Positions 52,833 through 61,304 of a stretch of DNA of 64,000 nucleotides are shown piece by piece. A program made the translations under genes and the position numbers. The notes beneath the pieces were generated by a model. The model was not told where the DNA came from and searched no databases. It saw only the letters and a program-made list of their open reading frames with translations. Source of the DNA: Bacteroidales bacterium (GTDB lineage: Bacteria; Bacteroidota; Bacteroidia; Bacteroidales; P3); contig JAEEZY010000012.1 in NCBI GenBank assembly GCA_016292015.1, forward strand, positions 62,001 through 126,000, read 5' to 3'. The first letter of the stretch is position 1, and each line of letters starts with the position of its first letter.

Positions 52833-55094
52833 CTATTCCAAAAACTTGCGGGTTACGGAGGATTCGCAGTTTAGGATGCCTTGGGGGATGCCGGCGAAGA
52901 GGAGGTTGCCGCCGGAGTTGCCGCCGCCGGGACCAAGTTCGATAAGGTAGTCGGCATTTTTCATCACATCGAGGCTGTGCTCTATCAATATCAGCGTGTT
53001 GCCTCGGTCGGTCATCTCGTTGAAGAGGGCGAGGAGGCGCTGGATGTCGTCGAGATGGAGCCCGTCCGTCGGCTCGTCGATGATGTAGAGCTCACCCTTG
53101 CGGTAGAGGTTGTCGGCGAGCTTGATACGTTGGAGCTCGCCACCCGAGAGGGTGGTCATCGACTGGTTGAGGTGGAGGTAGCCGAGCCCCACCTTGGAGA
53201 GAGCCTCGAGCTGAGGCTCGAAAGGCTGTCCTTTGAAGAAGAGGAGGGCCTCGTCGATGGAGAGGTCCATCACTTCAGCGATTGACTTGTCGTGGTAACG
53301 ATAGCTGAGTGCTTCGTTGTTATAGCGCGTTCCGTGACACACTTCGCACTCTGTCTCGATGGATTCCATAAAGGCCATATCCGACACGATGATCCCCTTG
53401 CCGTTACAAGCCGGACAGGCGCCTGTGCTGTTGAAAGAGAAAAGCTGCATGGACTTGCCGCTGGCCTTGGCGAAGAGTTTTCGTATGGTGTCGGAGATGT
53501 TGAGATAGGTGGCAGGTGTGCTGCGGAGGTTGATGCCGATATTGTGCTGACCGATAAAAATGATGTTCGATTGCTGACTGCTGACCGACGACCGCTGACT
53601 GCTGATAAAATAATCCATCAGAGAGCTTTTGCCCGAGCCGGCCACGCCTGCAATAACCGTCATAACACCTTTCGGAATCTGCAGTGTGAGGCCTTTGAGG
53701 TTGTGCAGTTTTGCATTGTTAATCTCATACCACCCCTGCGGTCGTCGTACCTGTGGTTTGAACAGTGTCTGGTGTTGCAACATGCGTCCTGTCGTGGTGT
53801 CCGACTTCAGCAGTCCTTCATAGTCGCCCTCGTAGGTTATCTCTCCTCCGTGGTTTCCGGCCCCCGGCCCCATGTCCACTATGTGGTCGGCCATTGATAT
53901 TATCTCGCGGTGGTGCTCCACTATCAATACGGTGTTGCCGTGATCGCGGAGGTGTAACAGCGACCGTTTCAGTCTCGCTATATCCTGTGGATGCAGTCCT
54001 ACGCTCGGCTCGTCCAGCACATACGCCATATCCGTCAGCGGTGAGTTGATATACCGCGCAATCTTTATTCTCTGCGCCTCACCGCCCGACAGCGACCCAG
54101 TGCCGCGCCCCAGCGACAGGTACCCCAGCCCTATATCCACCAGCGCCTGCAGCCGCTTTACCAGCTCCCGCTGTATATCCACCGCCAGCTTGTGCTCAAG
54201 TCTTTTTGTCCACTCTAGAGCGTCGCCTATCGGCATCTCCATCACGTCGGCCAGGTTCACACCCTCTATCTTGCAATTCCTCACTCGCTCGTTCAGACGT
54301 GAACCTCCGCAGTCGGGGCATATCCCCATGGTCAGCATGGGGTTAATCACCGAGGCGTGGAGCAGCCCCTCTTCCGAATTGATGATGCTGCGATACATGC
54401 GTGGGATTAGTCCTTCGTATTTCGCGCTTTTTGGCCAGTTGGCGGGTGGATTCTTCAGTTTGATTTGTGGCGAGTTGAGGAATAGGTCAAGTTCTTCAGG
54501 TGTATAGTCTTTGATTTTCTTGTCCAGGTCGAAGAGTCCGCTGTTGGCATAACGGATCCAGCGCCAGCCTCCTTTACCAAATGCAATATAGTGTATTGTG
54601 TCTTCGTTGTTGAGCGACTTGTCGAAATCTACGAGCTTGTGGATGTCCAGCTCTCGTATTTCCCCTAGGCCTGTGCAGCGAGGACAACTGCCGCTCGGGT
54701 GGTTGAACGAGAAGGTGTCGCTGTAGCCTATAAACGGCTCGCCCACCCTCGAAAACAGCAACCGCAGTAGTGCATAGATATCTGTATATGTCGCCACTGT
54801 CGAACGGCTGTTGTTAGCCGGTTTTTTCTGGTCTATCACTATCGTGACCGGCATCTGCTCTATGCGCTCCACTTTGGGACGTCCATATTTGGGCAGATAC
54901 TGTTGCACAAAACTCGGAAACGTCTCGTTCAGCTCCCTACGGCTCTCGGCTGCTATCGTGTCCAGACATAGCGAACTCTTGCCCGACCCTGATATTCCGG
55001 TGAAAACCGTAATCTTATGTTTTGGTATCTGAAGCGACACTTCCTTCAAGTTGTTCTCGCTAGCACCGACTATGTTGATATATCCTTCGTCCAT
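52833..55094 (-). CDS. UvrA-like ABC ATPase, shorter form
   Basis: The 753-residue protein has two ABC ATPase modules with UvrA features: FTGISGSGKSSLCLDTIAAE, the first signature GRGTGSLSGGEAQRIKIARY, VLDEPSVGLHPQDI, a second Walker A in IAGVAGSGKSSLMDYF, a second signature LSGGELQRIKLA and IDEPTDGLHLDDI. Zinc-type cysteines are CPRCTGLG, CPDCGGSRL and CPACNGKG. It is about 190 residues shorter than UvrA (~940), as in UvrA2/DrrC-type proteins, so damage repair is possible but not certain. At SSQRSSVSSQQS an in-frame 7-bp array (53568-53602) replaces the usual sequence. Confidence 0.85.
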   Translation of the reverse strand: MDEGYINIVGASENNLKEVSLQIPKHKITVFTGISGSGKSSLCLDTIAAESRRELNETFPSFVQQYLPKYGRPKVERIEQMPVTIVIDQKKPANNSRSTVATYTDIYALLRLLFSRVGEPFIGYSDTFSFNHPSGSCPRCTGLGEIRELDIHKLVDFDKSLNNEDTIHYIAFGKGGWRWIRYANSGLFDLDKKIKDYTPEELDLFLNSPQIKLKNPPANWPKSAKYEGLIPRMYRSIINSEEGLLHASVINPMLTMGICPDCGGSRLNERVRNCKIEGVNLADVMEMPIGDALEWTKRLEHKLAVDIQRELVKRLQALVDIGLGYLSLGRGTGSLSGGEAQRIKIARYINSPLTDMAYVLDEPSVGLHPQDIARLKRSLLHLRDHGNTVLIVEHHREIISMADHIVDMGPGAGNHGGEITYEGDYEGLLKSDTTTGRMLQHQTLFKPQVRRPQGWYEINNAKLHNLKGLTLQIPKGVMTVIAGVAGSGKSSLMDYFISSQRSSVSSQQSNIIFIGQHNIGINLRSTPATYLNISDTIRKLFAKASGKSMQLFSFNSTGACPACNGKGIIVSDMAFMESIETECEVCHGTRYNNEALSYRYHDKSIAEVMDLSIDEALLFFKGQPFEPQLEALSKVGLGYLHLNQSMTTLSGGELQRIKLADNLYRKGELYIIDEPTDGLHLDDIQRLLALFNEMTDRGNTLILIEHSLDVMKNADYLIELGPGGGNSGGNLLFAGIPQGILNCESSVTRKFLE
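53568..53602 (-). repeat. In-frame 7-bp array inside the UvrA-like gene
   Basis: Five 7-bp units (GCAGTCA, GCGGTCG, TCGGTCA, GCAGTCA, GCAATCG on the coding strand) are joined without gaps. They encode SSQRSSVSSQQS between the second Walker A helix and NIIFIGQHNIG. The unit form is that of the arrays at 17008 and 16196. Confidence 0.8.
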
Positions 55095-55101
55095 AAATTT
55101 G

Positions 55102-55617
55102 CTATTTTTTTTCTGCCAAGATCCGGTTTTCGATGGTTTTCATCACTTCTTGACATTGTCTCTCTGTAAGATTTGTGCCGCACCTGAGCTTTCTCTCCTT
55201 GTCGTAGCTGATAACTAATTTCTCTTGCGATTTGCCAGCCAGCGTGTTGTATGTAATGGCTTTCCATAAAGCATGGTGGTTATATACTGACACATCCGAT
55301 ATTTCGCTCCATCTTATTCTCCATTTCCACCTTACTAGTTTCTTTTTCGTCACGTATATCCATTCATCGTCGTATTCGCATGTCTCTACTCCGCATATTT
55401 GCCATATTGCCTCGTCTAGCAAGTATGCTGTCCACGTTGTAAACACAAGCATCAATACGGCCACGGCAAGCCAATCCGACGTTGATGGACGTTCCATAAT
55501 GACAACAGTAATCAACCCCACCACCACGCACACGGCAAACACCACCAGCAACGCGCCACCCCTGTTCTCTGGTCTGCTTTTGTATAGCTCGTTCATCGGT
55601 GTGTTTTTCGCTGTCAT
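55102..55617 (-). CDS. Small membrane protein of unknown function
   Basis: From the ATG at 55617 the product is 171 residues. Two hydrophobic helices near the N-terminus (ALLVVFAVCVVVGLITVVI, then WLAVAVLMLVFTTWTAYLL) precede a soluble part with WKWRIRWSEISDVSVYN, which resembles bacterial PH-like membrane proteins; this is a weak match. An upstream ATG at 55653 overlaps the thioesterase gene. It adjoins the uvrA-like gene. Confidence 0.65.
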   Translation of the reverse strand: MTAKNTPMNELYKSRPENRGGALLVVFAVCVVVGLITVVIMERPSTSDWLAVAVLMLVFTTWTAYLLDEAIWQICGVETCEYDDEWIYVTKKKLVRWKWRIRWSEISDVSVYNHHALWKAITYNTLAGKSQEKLVISYDKERKLRCGTNLTERQCQEVMKTIENRILAEKK

Positions 55618-55642
55618 ACAAATGACAGTATGCGGCAACAGC

Positions 55643-56050
55643 CTATTTCCCAACCTGCATCACTCGCTTGTAGAACTCCTGGAATCGTTTCTCAAGCGAA
55701 ATTGGGCGCCCGTTCTCAAGGAAGCAGTGTGTGCTTGTCGCTGTGCATATCGTTTTTCCAGTTACTGTCATTGTGTATGCAAAGATGACCTTCAGCGGTG
55801 TCGTTTCGGCAACGGTGACGGTTATCTCTATCACGTCTTTGAATGTCGAGGGCTGGCGGTATCGGCATTCCACGCTCACAACGGGCGATACTACTCCTTC
55901 TGCTTCCATCTTTTCAAAGCCGAAACCTAGCTGGTCCATCCAGTCCACCCGTGCTTCTTCCATAAAACGTATATAGTTGCTGTGGTGCGTGATTCCCATT
56001 CGGTCGCACTCGTAGTATTTTACCTCATGTCGGTAAGGTCGTATCTCCAT
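55643..56050 (-). CDS. Acyl-CoA thioesterase (4HBT hotdog fold, YbgC type)
   Basis: The 135-residue hotdog-fold protein has the YbgC/FadM-type catalytic motif YECDRMGITHHSNYIRFMEE, with the aspartate in CDRMG. It hydrolyses acyl- or aryl-CoA thioesters; the chain length is unknown. It starts 15 bases after purM on the same strand. The start MEIRPYRHEVKYYECDRM agrees with the family. Confidence 0.9.
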   Translation of the reverse strand: MEIRPYRHEVKYYECDRMGITHHSNYIRFMEEARVDWMDQLGFGFEKMEAEGVVSPVVSVECRYRQPSTFKDVIEITVTVAETTPLKVIFAYTMTVTGKTICTATSTHCFLENGRPISLEKRFQEFYKRVMQVGK

Positions 56051-56065
56051 GTTGTAAACAGGTTC

Positions 56066-57235
56066 TTAGCAATACTCAAACTTTCCGTATTCGCTCGTTA
56101 CCGTCACATGTGACTTCTCCGCTGCCTCGCAGTGGCCTATCACTTGTGCGTCTATGTTGAACGATTTCGCTATCTCTATGATGTCCGCTGCGGTGCTCTC
56201 GTCCGTGTATATCTCCATCCTGTGACCCATGTTGAACACCTTGTACATCTCTTGCCAGTCGGTCTCGCTTTGCTCGTGTATCATCTTGAACAACGGTGGG
56301 GTGGGGAAGAGGTTGTCTTTCACCACATGCAGGTCATCTACGAAATGCAGCACCTTCGTCTGCGCGCCTCCGCTGCAGTGAATCATGCCGTCGATCTTAG
56401 ACCTGTAGCCGTCCAGTATCTTGCGTATCACGGGTGCATACGTCCTTGTCGGCGAAAGCACCATGTGTCCGGCATCCACGCCTGCCACCTCGGTAGCTTC
56501 GGTCAGCTTCTTGTGTCCGGTATAGACCACCTCTGCGGGCAATGCCTGGTCATACGACATCGGGTATCTCTCGGCATAGAGTTTGGAGAACACATCGTGC
56601 CTTGCAGAGGTCAGCCCGTTGCTCCCCATACCGCCGTTGTAGGCGTTCTCGTATGTGGCCTGACCGTATGAGGCAAGTCCCACTATCACGTTGCCAGCCT
56701 TGATATGCGCGTTGTCTATCACCTCGCTGCGTTTCATGCGTGCGGTCACGGTGGAGTCCACTATGATGGTCCGCACCAGGTCTCCCACGTCGGCGGTCTC
56801 GCCGCCTGTGAGGTAGATGCCGATGCCCAGTTTGCGCATCTCCGCCAGAAACTCCTCGGTGCCGTTAATCACAGCTGCTATCACCTCGCCGGGGATAAGG
56901 TTCTTGTTGCGTCCGATGGTTGACGAGAGCAGTATGTTGTCAACGGCTCCCACGCACAGCAGGTCGTCCAGGTTCATCACCACCGCGTCTATCGCGATAC
57001 CTTTCCACACCGACAGGTCGCCCGTCTCTTTCCAATACATGTACGCTAGCGATGATTTTGTGCCTGCGCCGTCGGCATGCATGATGTTGCAGTACTCAGC
57101 GTCTCCACCCAGAAAGTCGGGCAGTATCTTGCAGAATGCCTTAGGGAATATTCCTTTGTCTATGTTCTTTATCGCGTTATGTACATCTTCTTTCGAGGCC
57201 GACACCCCGCGTGCGTTGTATTTCTGTGTGTCCAT
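56066..57235 (-). CDS. purM: Phosphoribosylformylglycinamidine cyclo-ligase (AIR synthetase)
   Basis: The 389-residue enzyme closes the imidazole ring in purine synthesis. Visible features are HADGAGTKSSLAYMYWKE, VMNLDDLLCVGAVDNILLSS, GIYLTGGETADVGDLVRT and the C-terminal VEHCEAAEKSHVTVT-type region (here IGHCEAAEKSHVTV). The length matches the Bacteroidetes purM, longer than E. coli. It is followed by the thioesterase and preceded by pgi, both on the same strand. Confidence 0.93.
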   Translation of the reverse strand: MDTQKYNARGVSASKEDVHNAIKNIDKGIFPKAFCKILPDFLGGDAEYCNIMHADGAGTKSSLAYMYWKETGDLSVWKGIAIDAVVMNLDDLLCVGAVDNILLSSTIGRNKNLIPGEVIAAVINGTEEFLAEMRKLGIGIYLTGGETADVGDLVRTIIVDSTVTARMKRSEVIDNAHIKAGNVIVGLASYGQATYENAYNGGMGSNGLTSARHDVFSKLYAERYPMSYDQALPAEVVYTGHKKLTEATEVAGVDAGHMVLSPTRTYAPVIRKILDGYRSKIDGMIHCSGGAQTKVLHFVDDLHVVKDNLFPTPPLFKMIHEQSETDWQEMYKVFNMGHRMEIYTDESTAADIIEIAKSFNIDAQVIGHCEAAEKSHVTVTSEYGKFEYC

Positions 57236-57313
57236 ATTTTTGAATCTATTGTTGTTTGATAGTCTCTTTTGTCCTCACTATCACATTAACATAATTGCAA
57301 ATTCACAAGTTAA

Positions 57314-58612
57314 TTAGAATCCCGGCTTACCCAGCAGCCTGAACATATTCGTCTTGTATGCCTCCACGCCTGGTTGGTTGAATGGGTTGACTCCGAGTGT
57401 GTAGCCGCTTACCGCGCAAGCATATTCGAACATGTATATCATCTCGCCCAGTACCTCCTCGTCTATTCTCTCTATCTCCATCCCTATCACTGGTACACCT
57501 CCGTCATAGTGAGCTTTGCGTGTCCCATTCAGTGCGTTGTTGTTCACATAAGTCATAGTCTTTTCGGCTATGTAGTTCAGTCCGTCTATGTTCTCCGCGT
57601 CGTTCGGCACTGTGTATTCTCTTGTCGATTCCTTCACCTCCATCATTGTCTCAAACAGTATCCGCTCCCCCTCCTGCATATATTGTCCCAAAGAGTGCAG
57701 GTCTGTCGTAAAGTTCATGCTGCAGGGCAGTATCCCTTTGCCTTCCTTCCCCTCGCTCTCGCCGTACAACTGTTTCCACCACTCGCTGAAATAACGTAAG
57801 CCATATTTGAACGATGTCAGCACTTCAATCTTGTATCCTTTGCGGTATAGTATGTTGCGTATCGCCGCATAAGTCATCACCGGGCTCTCCTCCATTCTCT
57901 TCGCCTCCGCGCATTCCTTCTGCATCTTCCGTGCCCCTTTCAGAAGATTCCGGATGTCATACCCCGCTGCTGCTATTGGCAGCAACCCAACCGGCGTCAG
58001 CACCGAGAACCGTCCTCCCACATTGTCGGGTATCACAAACTGCGGCAGCCCTTCGGCGCCTGCTATCGAGTGCAGTGCTCCCTTTCTCTCGTCCGTCACC
58101 ACTGCTATCCTCTTCTTCGCATCTTCTTTGCCGTACTTCTTCTCCAGATGCTGCCGGATAAGCCTGAACGCTATCGCGGGTTCCGTCGTGGTGCCCGACT
58201 TCGAAATTACCACCACCGAGTAATCCTCTTTGTCAAGCCTCTTCAGTAACAGTGCGTAATAGTCTGGATCCATCGTGTGTCCGGCATAAACAATGTTCGC
58301 CCCATTCTTTTTGCGGTCGTTTGTTGCCAGTGCCTCCACTACGGCTCGGGTGCCCAGATATGACCCTCCAATGCCGATAACCACCACCGTCTCTGACATC
58401 TTGGCTAGTCTCTCTGCTTCTTGCTCCACCCGTTCCACCAACGACTCGTCCGTCCTCGTTGGCAAATCCACCCATCCTAGAAAGTCGTTCCCAGCCCCAT
58501 TGCCGCTCATCAGAACCTCTCTCGCTGCCGCAATCTCGCTGCCTATACCTTCTATCTCTGCTTTGCCGACAAATTTCGACAATGACTCCAAGTTAAGTTT
58601 TATGTGACTCAT
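57314..58612 (-). CDS. pgi: Glucose-6-phosphate isomerase, short form
   Basis: The 432-residue enzyme interconverts glucose 6-phosphate and fructose 6-phosphate. The family motifs are VVVIGIGGSYLGTRAVVEAL, VVVISKSGTTTEPAIAFRLI and LPCSMNFTTDLHSLGQYMQE. The length is short, as in Bacteroides and Thermotoga enzymes. An 11-bp-phased array lies about 100 bases upstream of its start, on the far side of an AT-rich region. Confidence 0.95.
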   Translation of the reverse strand: MSHIKLNLESLSKFVGKAEIEGIGSEIAAAREVLMSGNGAGNDFLGWVDLPTRTDESLVERVEQEAERLAKMSETVVVIGIGGSYLGTRAVVEALATNDRKKNGANIVYAGHTMDPDYYALLLKRLDKEDYSVVVISKSGTTTEPAIAFRLIRQHLEKKYGKEDAKKRIAVVTDERKGALHSIAGAEGLPQFVIPDNVGGRFSVLTPVGLLPIAAAGYDIRNLLKGARKMQKECAEAKRMEESPVMTYAAIRNILYRKGYKIEVLTSFKYGLRYFSEWWKQLYGESEGKEGKGILPCSMNFTTDLHSLGQYMQEGERILFETMMEVKESTREYTVPNDAENIDGLNYIAEKTMTYVNNNALNGTRKAHYDGGVPVIGMEIERIDEEVLGEMIYMFEYACAVSGYTLGVNPFNQPGVEAYKTNMFRLLGKPGF

Positions 58613-58716
58613 ATCCGTATGTGTTTGTTAGTGACTGTCAAATGTTAGCTACGACCTATTATATATTAACGTATCAACCTCGCCATTGGTATATCCAACC
58701 TTAAAAATCATCTTTT

Positions 58717-58815
58717 CCCCACCACCTCCTTTGTTCCTTTCAAGTACCTTCCAAGTACCTACAAACCTCCTATCCCAGTCCTACAAAACACCTACAAATG
58801 TCCTACAAAAGTCCT
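58717..58815. repeat. 11-bp-phased array, nine units each ending CCT
   Basis: Units of exactly 11 bp end in CCT at 58727, 58738, 58749, 58760, 58771, 58782, 58793, 58804 and 58815. Examples are TTCAAGTACCT, TCCAAGTACCT, ACAAACCTCCT, ACAAATGTCCT and ACAAAAGTCCT. The period matches those of the arrays at 2041 and 28431, but the unit sequence is unrelated. Confidence 0.85.
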
Positions 58816-58941
58816 AGGCCCCATGTTCAATACTTTGATTTTCACCATTTATCATCTGTGTTCTCATGATTAATTAAATGATTGCCATTACTTTCTGTTG
58901 CGGAAACCACGTCTTTTCATGGCAACGCAAAGTGATCCCAT

Positions 58942-59073
58942 TCAACCGACGATTGTACCGACTCCTTTCGGCTCATTCTTTTCCGCCTCCGTATCGAACG
59001 CCTGGCATATACTTGACATAATGTCAATACCCATATCGATTCCCCAAGTCATTCTAAAATGTTCAAAATTCAC
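58942..59073 (-). CDS. Possible short protein or gene remnant
   Basis: On the minus strand a GTG at 59073 opens 43 codons ending TGA at 58944. They include MTWGIDMGIDIMSSICQAF and EKNEPKGVGTIVG, which look protein-like. It has no recognisable family, so it is either a small protein or a remnant of a larger gene. Confidence 0.2.
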   Translation of the reverse strand: MNFEHFRMTWGIDMGIDIMSSICQAFDTEAEKNEPKGVGTIVG

Positions 59074-59223
59074 GCATACAAATTTCCATTACATTACTGT
59101 TTCTTGTCAATCACCATCATTTCTGACGGAAATTTCAAGATGTCATAGCTCTGTCATCCAAGCTATTAACACCGATATGTGAAAAAATATCGCCGTAAGA
59201 TTCCCTTGTTCAAAAAAAATAAG

Positions 59224-59231
59224 TACTTTTG
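59224..59231 (+). promoter_or_regulatory. Probable -7 element of the ompA-like promoter
   Basis: TACTTTTG matches TAnnTTTG and lies 110 bases upstream of the ATG, leaving a leader that includes AACGCTACGCGTT (a small palindromic hairpin). No clear -33 TTTG is at the normal distance. Confidence 0.5.
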
Positions 59232-59341
59232 CAATTTGAAACTATCAAGTCGAAGTATGGGCATTGGGTTCTCCCACACGGAGATTCATCAGTTAAGAAC
59301 CTCTATTAACAAAAACGCTACGCGTTAAAAATCAAACACAA

Positions 59342-60547
59342 ATGACAAAGAAATTTTTACAATTTGGATTGCTGCTGTCCATTTTGAGTTTCTCTATGAG
59401 CGCTTTTGCTCAGGACAAGGAGAAACCAAGAGTGCAAGACTACCCGCGTGTGGGGTTCTGGAGCAACTGGTCAATCGGTGCTGATCTCGGTCTGAACATT
59501 CAGATGAACCAGCAGAACGGCTCTATTTACCGTTCTCTCGGTCTCGGTGCCCACGGCTTCTTCCAGAAGAAATTCCACCCCCTGTGGAACGTCAGACTTT
59601 ATCTCGGTGTTCCGAGAATCACCAAAGACGCTAACGGCCCCGCCGACCGTTACGCTGCCGCAGGTGCCGACATGATGTGGTCGCTGATGAACGCCATCAG
59701 CTACGATCCCGACCGCAAGGTTGACCTCTTCATCATGGCCGGTAACGGCATCAGCTTCCTTCTGGGTGGCTCTGGTGCAAATGGCAAATGGAGCCTCTAT
59801 TCACGTGGCGGTATGGAGTTCGACTGGTATGTCAGCAAACACTCCACCATCTTCATCGATGGTCTCGTAGGTGTTTATGACGTCGTGCATCCCAAACGTT
59901 GGTTCTCCGGCAGCTCAGAGATTGGAGCCTGCAACGCTTATGTAGGCCTTGGCTATATGTACAACTTCGGCCTCACCAAGGCCGACCAGGAGCTCTTCGC
60001 TCAGAAAAACGCCGCCAACAACTGCGACGCTCTCAACGACCAGATCAACGACCTCGCTTCCGAGCTCGCCTCATGCAAACAGAACGAGCGCCGTCTTGAA
60101 GACCGTGTGAACGACCTCGAGAACGAGCTCGCCATGTGCAAGAAGAACAATAACGACGCCGCCAACAGCGAACTCCAGAAACGTATTGACCAGATGAAGG
60201 CCGACCAGCTTAAATACTACGCTATGCCGTTCTCCATCAACTACGCTACCAATCAGTCCGAGGTTCCCGCTGGCGAACAGGTCAAGGTCAAGACCATCGC
60301 CAAGATTATGGACGAGGACAAGGATCTCAAACTCAAGATTGTTGGTTTCTGCGATGCTACCGGTTCCGACGAAGTCAATCAGAAACTCTCCGAGAAACGT
60401 GCCGAGAATGTCAAGAAAATGCTTGTCAACAAGTATGGCATTGCTGAGGACCGTCTCACTACCGAGGGTAAGGGCAAGACCATCGTCTTCGGTGATGGCG
60501 CTTGCGCTATCGACCGCCGTGTTTCCTTCTACCGCGAGATCGAATAA
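59342..60547 (+). CDS. OmpA-family outer-membrane protein
   Basis: The 401-residue protein has a signal peptide ending SAFAQD, then an eight-stranded beta-barrel region (about 30-215, WSNWSIGADLGLNIQMNQQN, then GAHGFFQKKFHPLWNVRLYL). A coiled coil rich in Asn, Glu and Lys follows (about 225-275, LASCKQNERRLEDRVNDLE). The end is an OmpA C-terminal domain binding peptidoglycan (about 290-401, GFCDATGSDEVNQKLSEKRA, then RRVSFYREIE). It anchors the outer membrane to the wall. A strong terminator follows, and its long leader suggests high expression. Confidence 0.93.
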   Translation: MTKKFLQFGLLLSILSFSMSAFAQDKEKPRVQDYPRVGFWSNWSIGADLGLNIQMNQQNGSIYRSLGLGAHGFFQKKFHPLWNVRLYLGVPRITKDANGPADRYAAAGADMMWSLMNAISYDPDRKVDLFIMAGNGISFLLGGSGANGKWSLYSRGGMEFDWYVSKHSTIFIDGLVGVYDVVHPKRWFSGSSEIGACNAYVGLGYMYNFGLTKADQELFAQKNAANNCDALNDQINDLASELASCKQNERRLEDRVNDLENELAMCKKNNNDAANSELQKRIDQMKADQLKYYAMPFSINYATNQSEVPAGEQVKVKTIAKIMDEDKDLKLKIVGFCDATGSDEVNQKLSEKRAENVKKMLVNKYGIAEDRLTTEGKGKTIVFGDGACAIDRRVSFYREIE

Positions 60548-60571
60548 TCTTAGGATAGATAAAAAGCAGCT

Positions 60572-60603
60572 GAAGAGAGCCGTTGGTTTCAACGGCTCTC
60601 TTC
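60572..60603 (+). terminator. Terminator after the ompA-like gene
   Basis: GAAGAGAGCCGTTG and CAACGGCTCTCTTC are exact 14-bp complements with loop GTTT, followed by TTTTATT. It is strong and lies 24 bases after the stop codon. Confidence 0.9.
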
Positions 60604-60784
60604 TTTTATTATACAACCAATTCTCGTTTCAATGGGATACAATGCGGACTGTTTTTCCGACAGAATGTGATTAAATCCCCACGTCTATTATAATATTGAC
60701 CACTCTTGTTGAAGATAGTACAGCATCTCTGGTATTTCTTTCCCTCTTTGATTGCACATCTAATATCCTTTCCCTCCAGATAAT

Positions 60785-60819
60785 AGTAGAGGTCCGCAGC
60801 ATTGCTGCGGACCTCTACT
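60785..60819. repeat. Perfect 16-bp hairpin downstream of ssb
   Basis: AGTAGAGGTCCGCAGC and GCTGCGGACCTCTACT are exact complements around ATT. No T-run flanks it, so it may be a REP-like repeat or a weak terminator on the ssb strand. Confidence 0.6.
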
Positions 60820-60851
60820 TCAGTAAACCTCAGGAATACCCCCCCCCTGGT

Positions 60852-61304
60852 TTAGAATGGAAAGTCGCTCAGCGGCTCCGTATTTTCGTTGAGTATCGAT
60901 GCCAGCGGGTCGTTGTTTGCCGCTGGTTGTTGGTTCTCTTCGTTGCGTTGGCGATTGCCGATCACCACAAAGTTGTCAGCAACCACCTCTGTGATGTAGC
61001 GCTTGTTGTGCTCCTTGTCCTCCCACGAACGTGTCTGCAGGTGTCCTTCCACATACAACTGCGTTCCCTTGTGCAGAATCTTTTCTGCTATGTCTGCCAG
61101 CGCACGCCAGCATACTACATTGTGCCACTCCGTCACCTCTGTTTTCTCCCCCTCGCGGTTGCGATGAAGTTCCGTTGTCGCCAATGGGAAGGTTGCTTTT
61201 TTTACCGTCGTTGTACCGTCGGCTCTTGCTTCACAGGGAAAAGTGACCACATCGGGGTTCTTTCCCAAATTTCCGATTAAAATAACTTTGTTGACTCCTA
61301 TCAT
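60852..61304 (-). CDS. ssb: Single-stranded DNA-binding protein
   Basis: The 150-residue protein has the OB fold of bacterial SSB (MIGVNKVILIGNLGKNPDV, then TEWHNVVCWRALADIAEKI, then EVVADNFVVIGN). A flexible linker follows, and the acidic tip ends LSDFPF, which recruits partner enzymes. It protects single-stranded DNA in replication and repair. Confidence 0.96.
   Translation of the reverse strand: MIGVNKVILIGNLGKNPDVVTFPCEARADGTTTVKKATFPLATTELHRNREGEKTEVTEWHNVVCWRALADIAEKILHKGTQLYVEGHLQTRSWEDKEHNKRYITEVVADNFVVIGNRQRNEENQQPAANNDPLASILNENTEPLSDFPF

Larger units (their letters stand above)
58613..59341. other. Long spacer between pgi and ompA-like gene
   Basis: The 729-base spacer contains an 11-bp-phased array at 58717-58815, then an AT-rich region, a possible short minus-strand frame at 58942-59073 and, at its right end, the ompA-like promoter and leader (59224-59341). 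Nothing else is convincing; an open frame on the plus strand at 58898-59182 has no protein-like features. Confidence 0.6.
60548..60851. other. Spacer between ompA-like gene and ssb
   Basis: The 304-base spacer holds the ompA-like terminator and a second, stronger hairpin at 60785-60819. I see no gene in it. Confidence 0.7.

Noticed and set aside
58898-59182. A 94-codon plus-strand open frame before the ompA-like gene
   Set aside because: Codon composition is poor and the opposite strand reads more like protein over the same bases; no promoter is seen.
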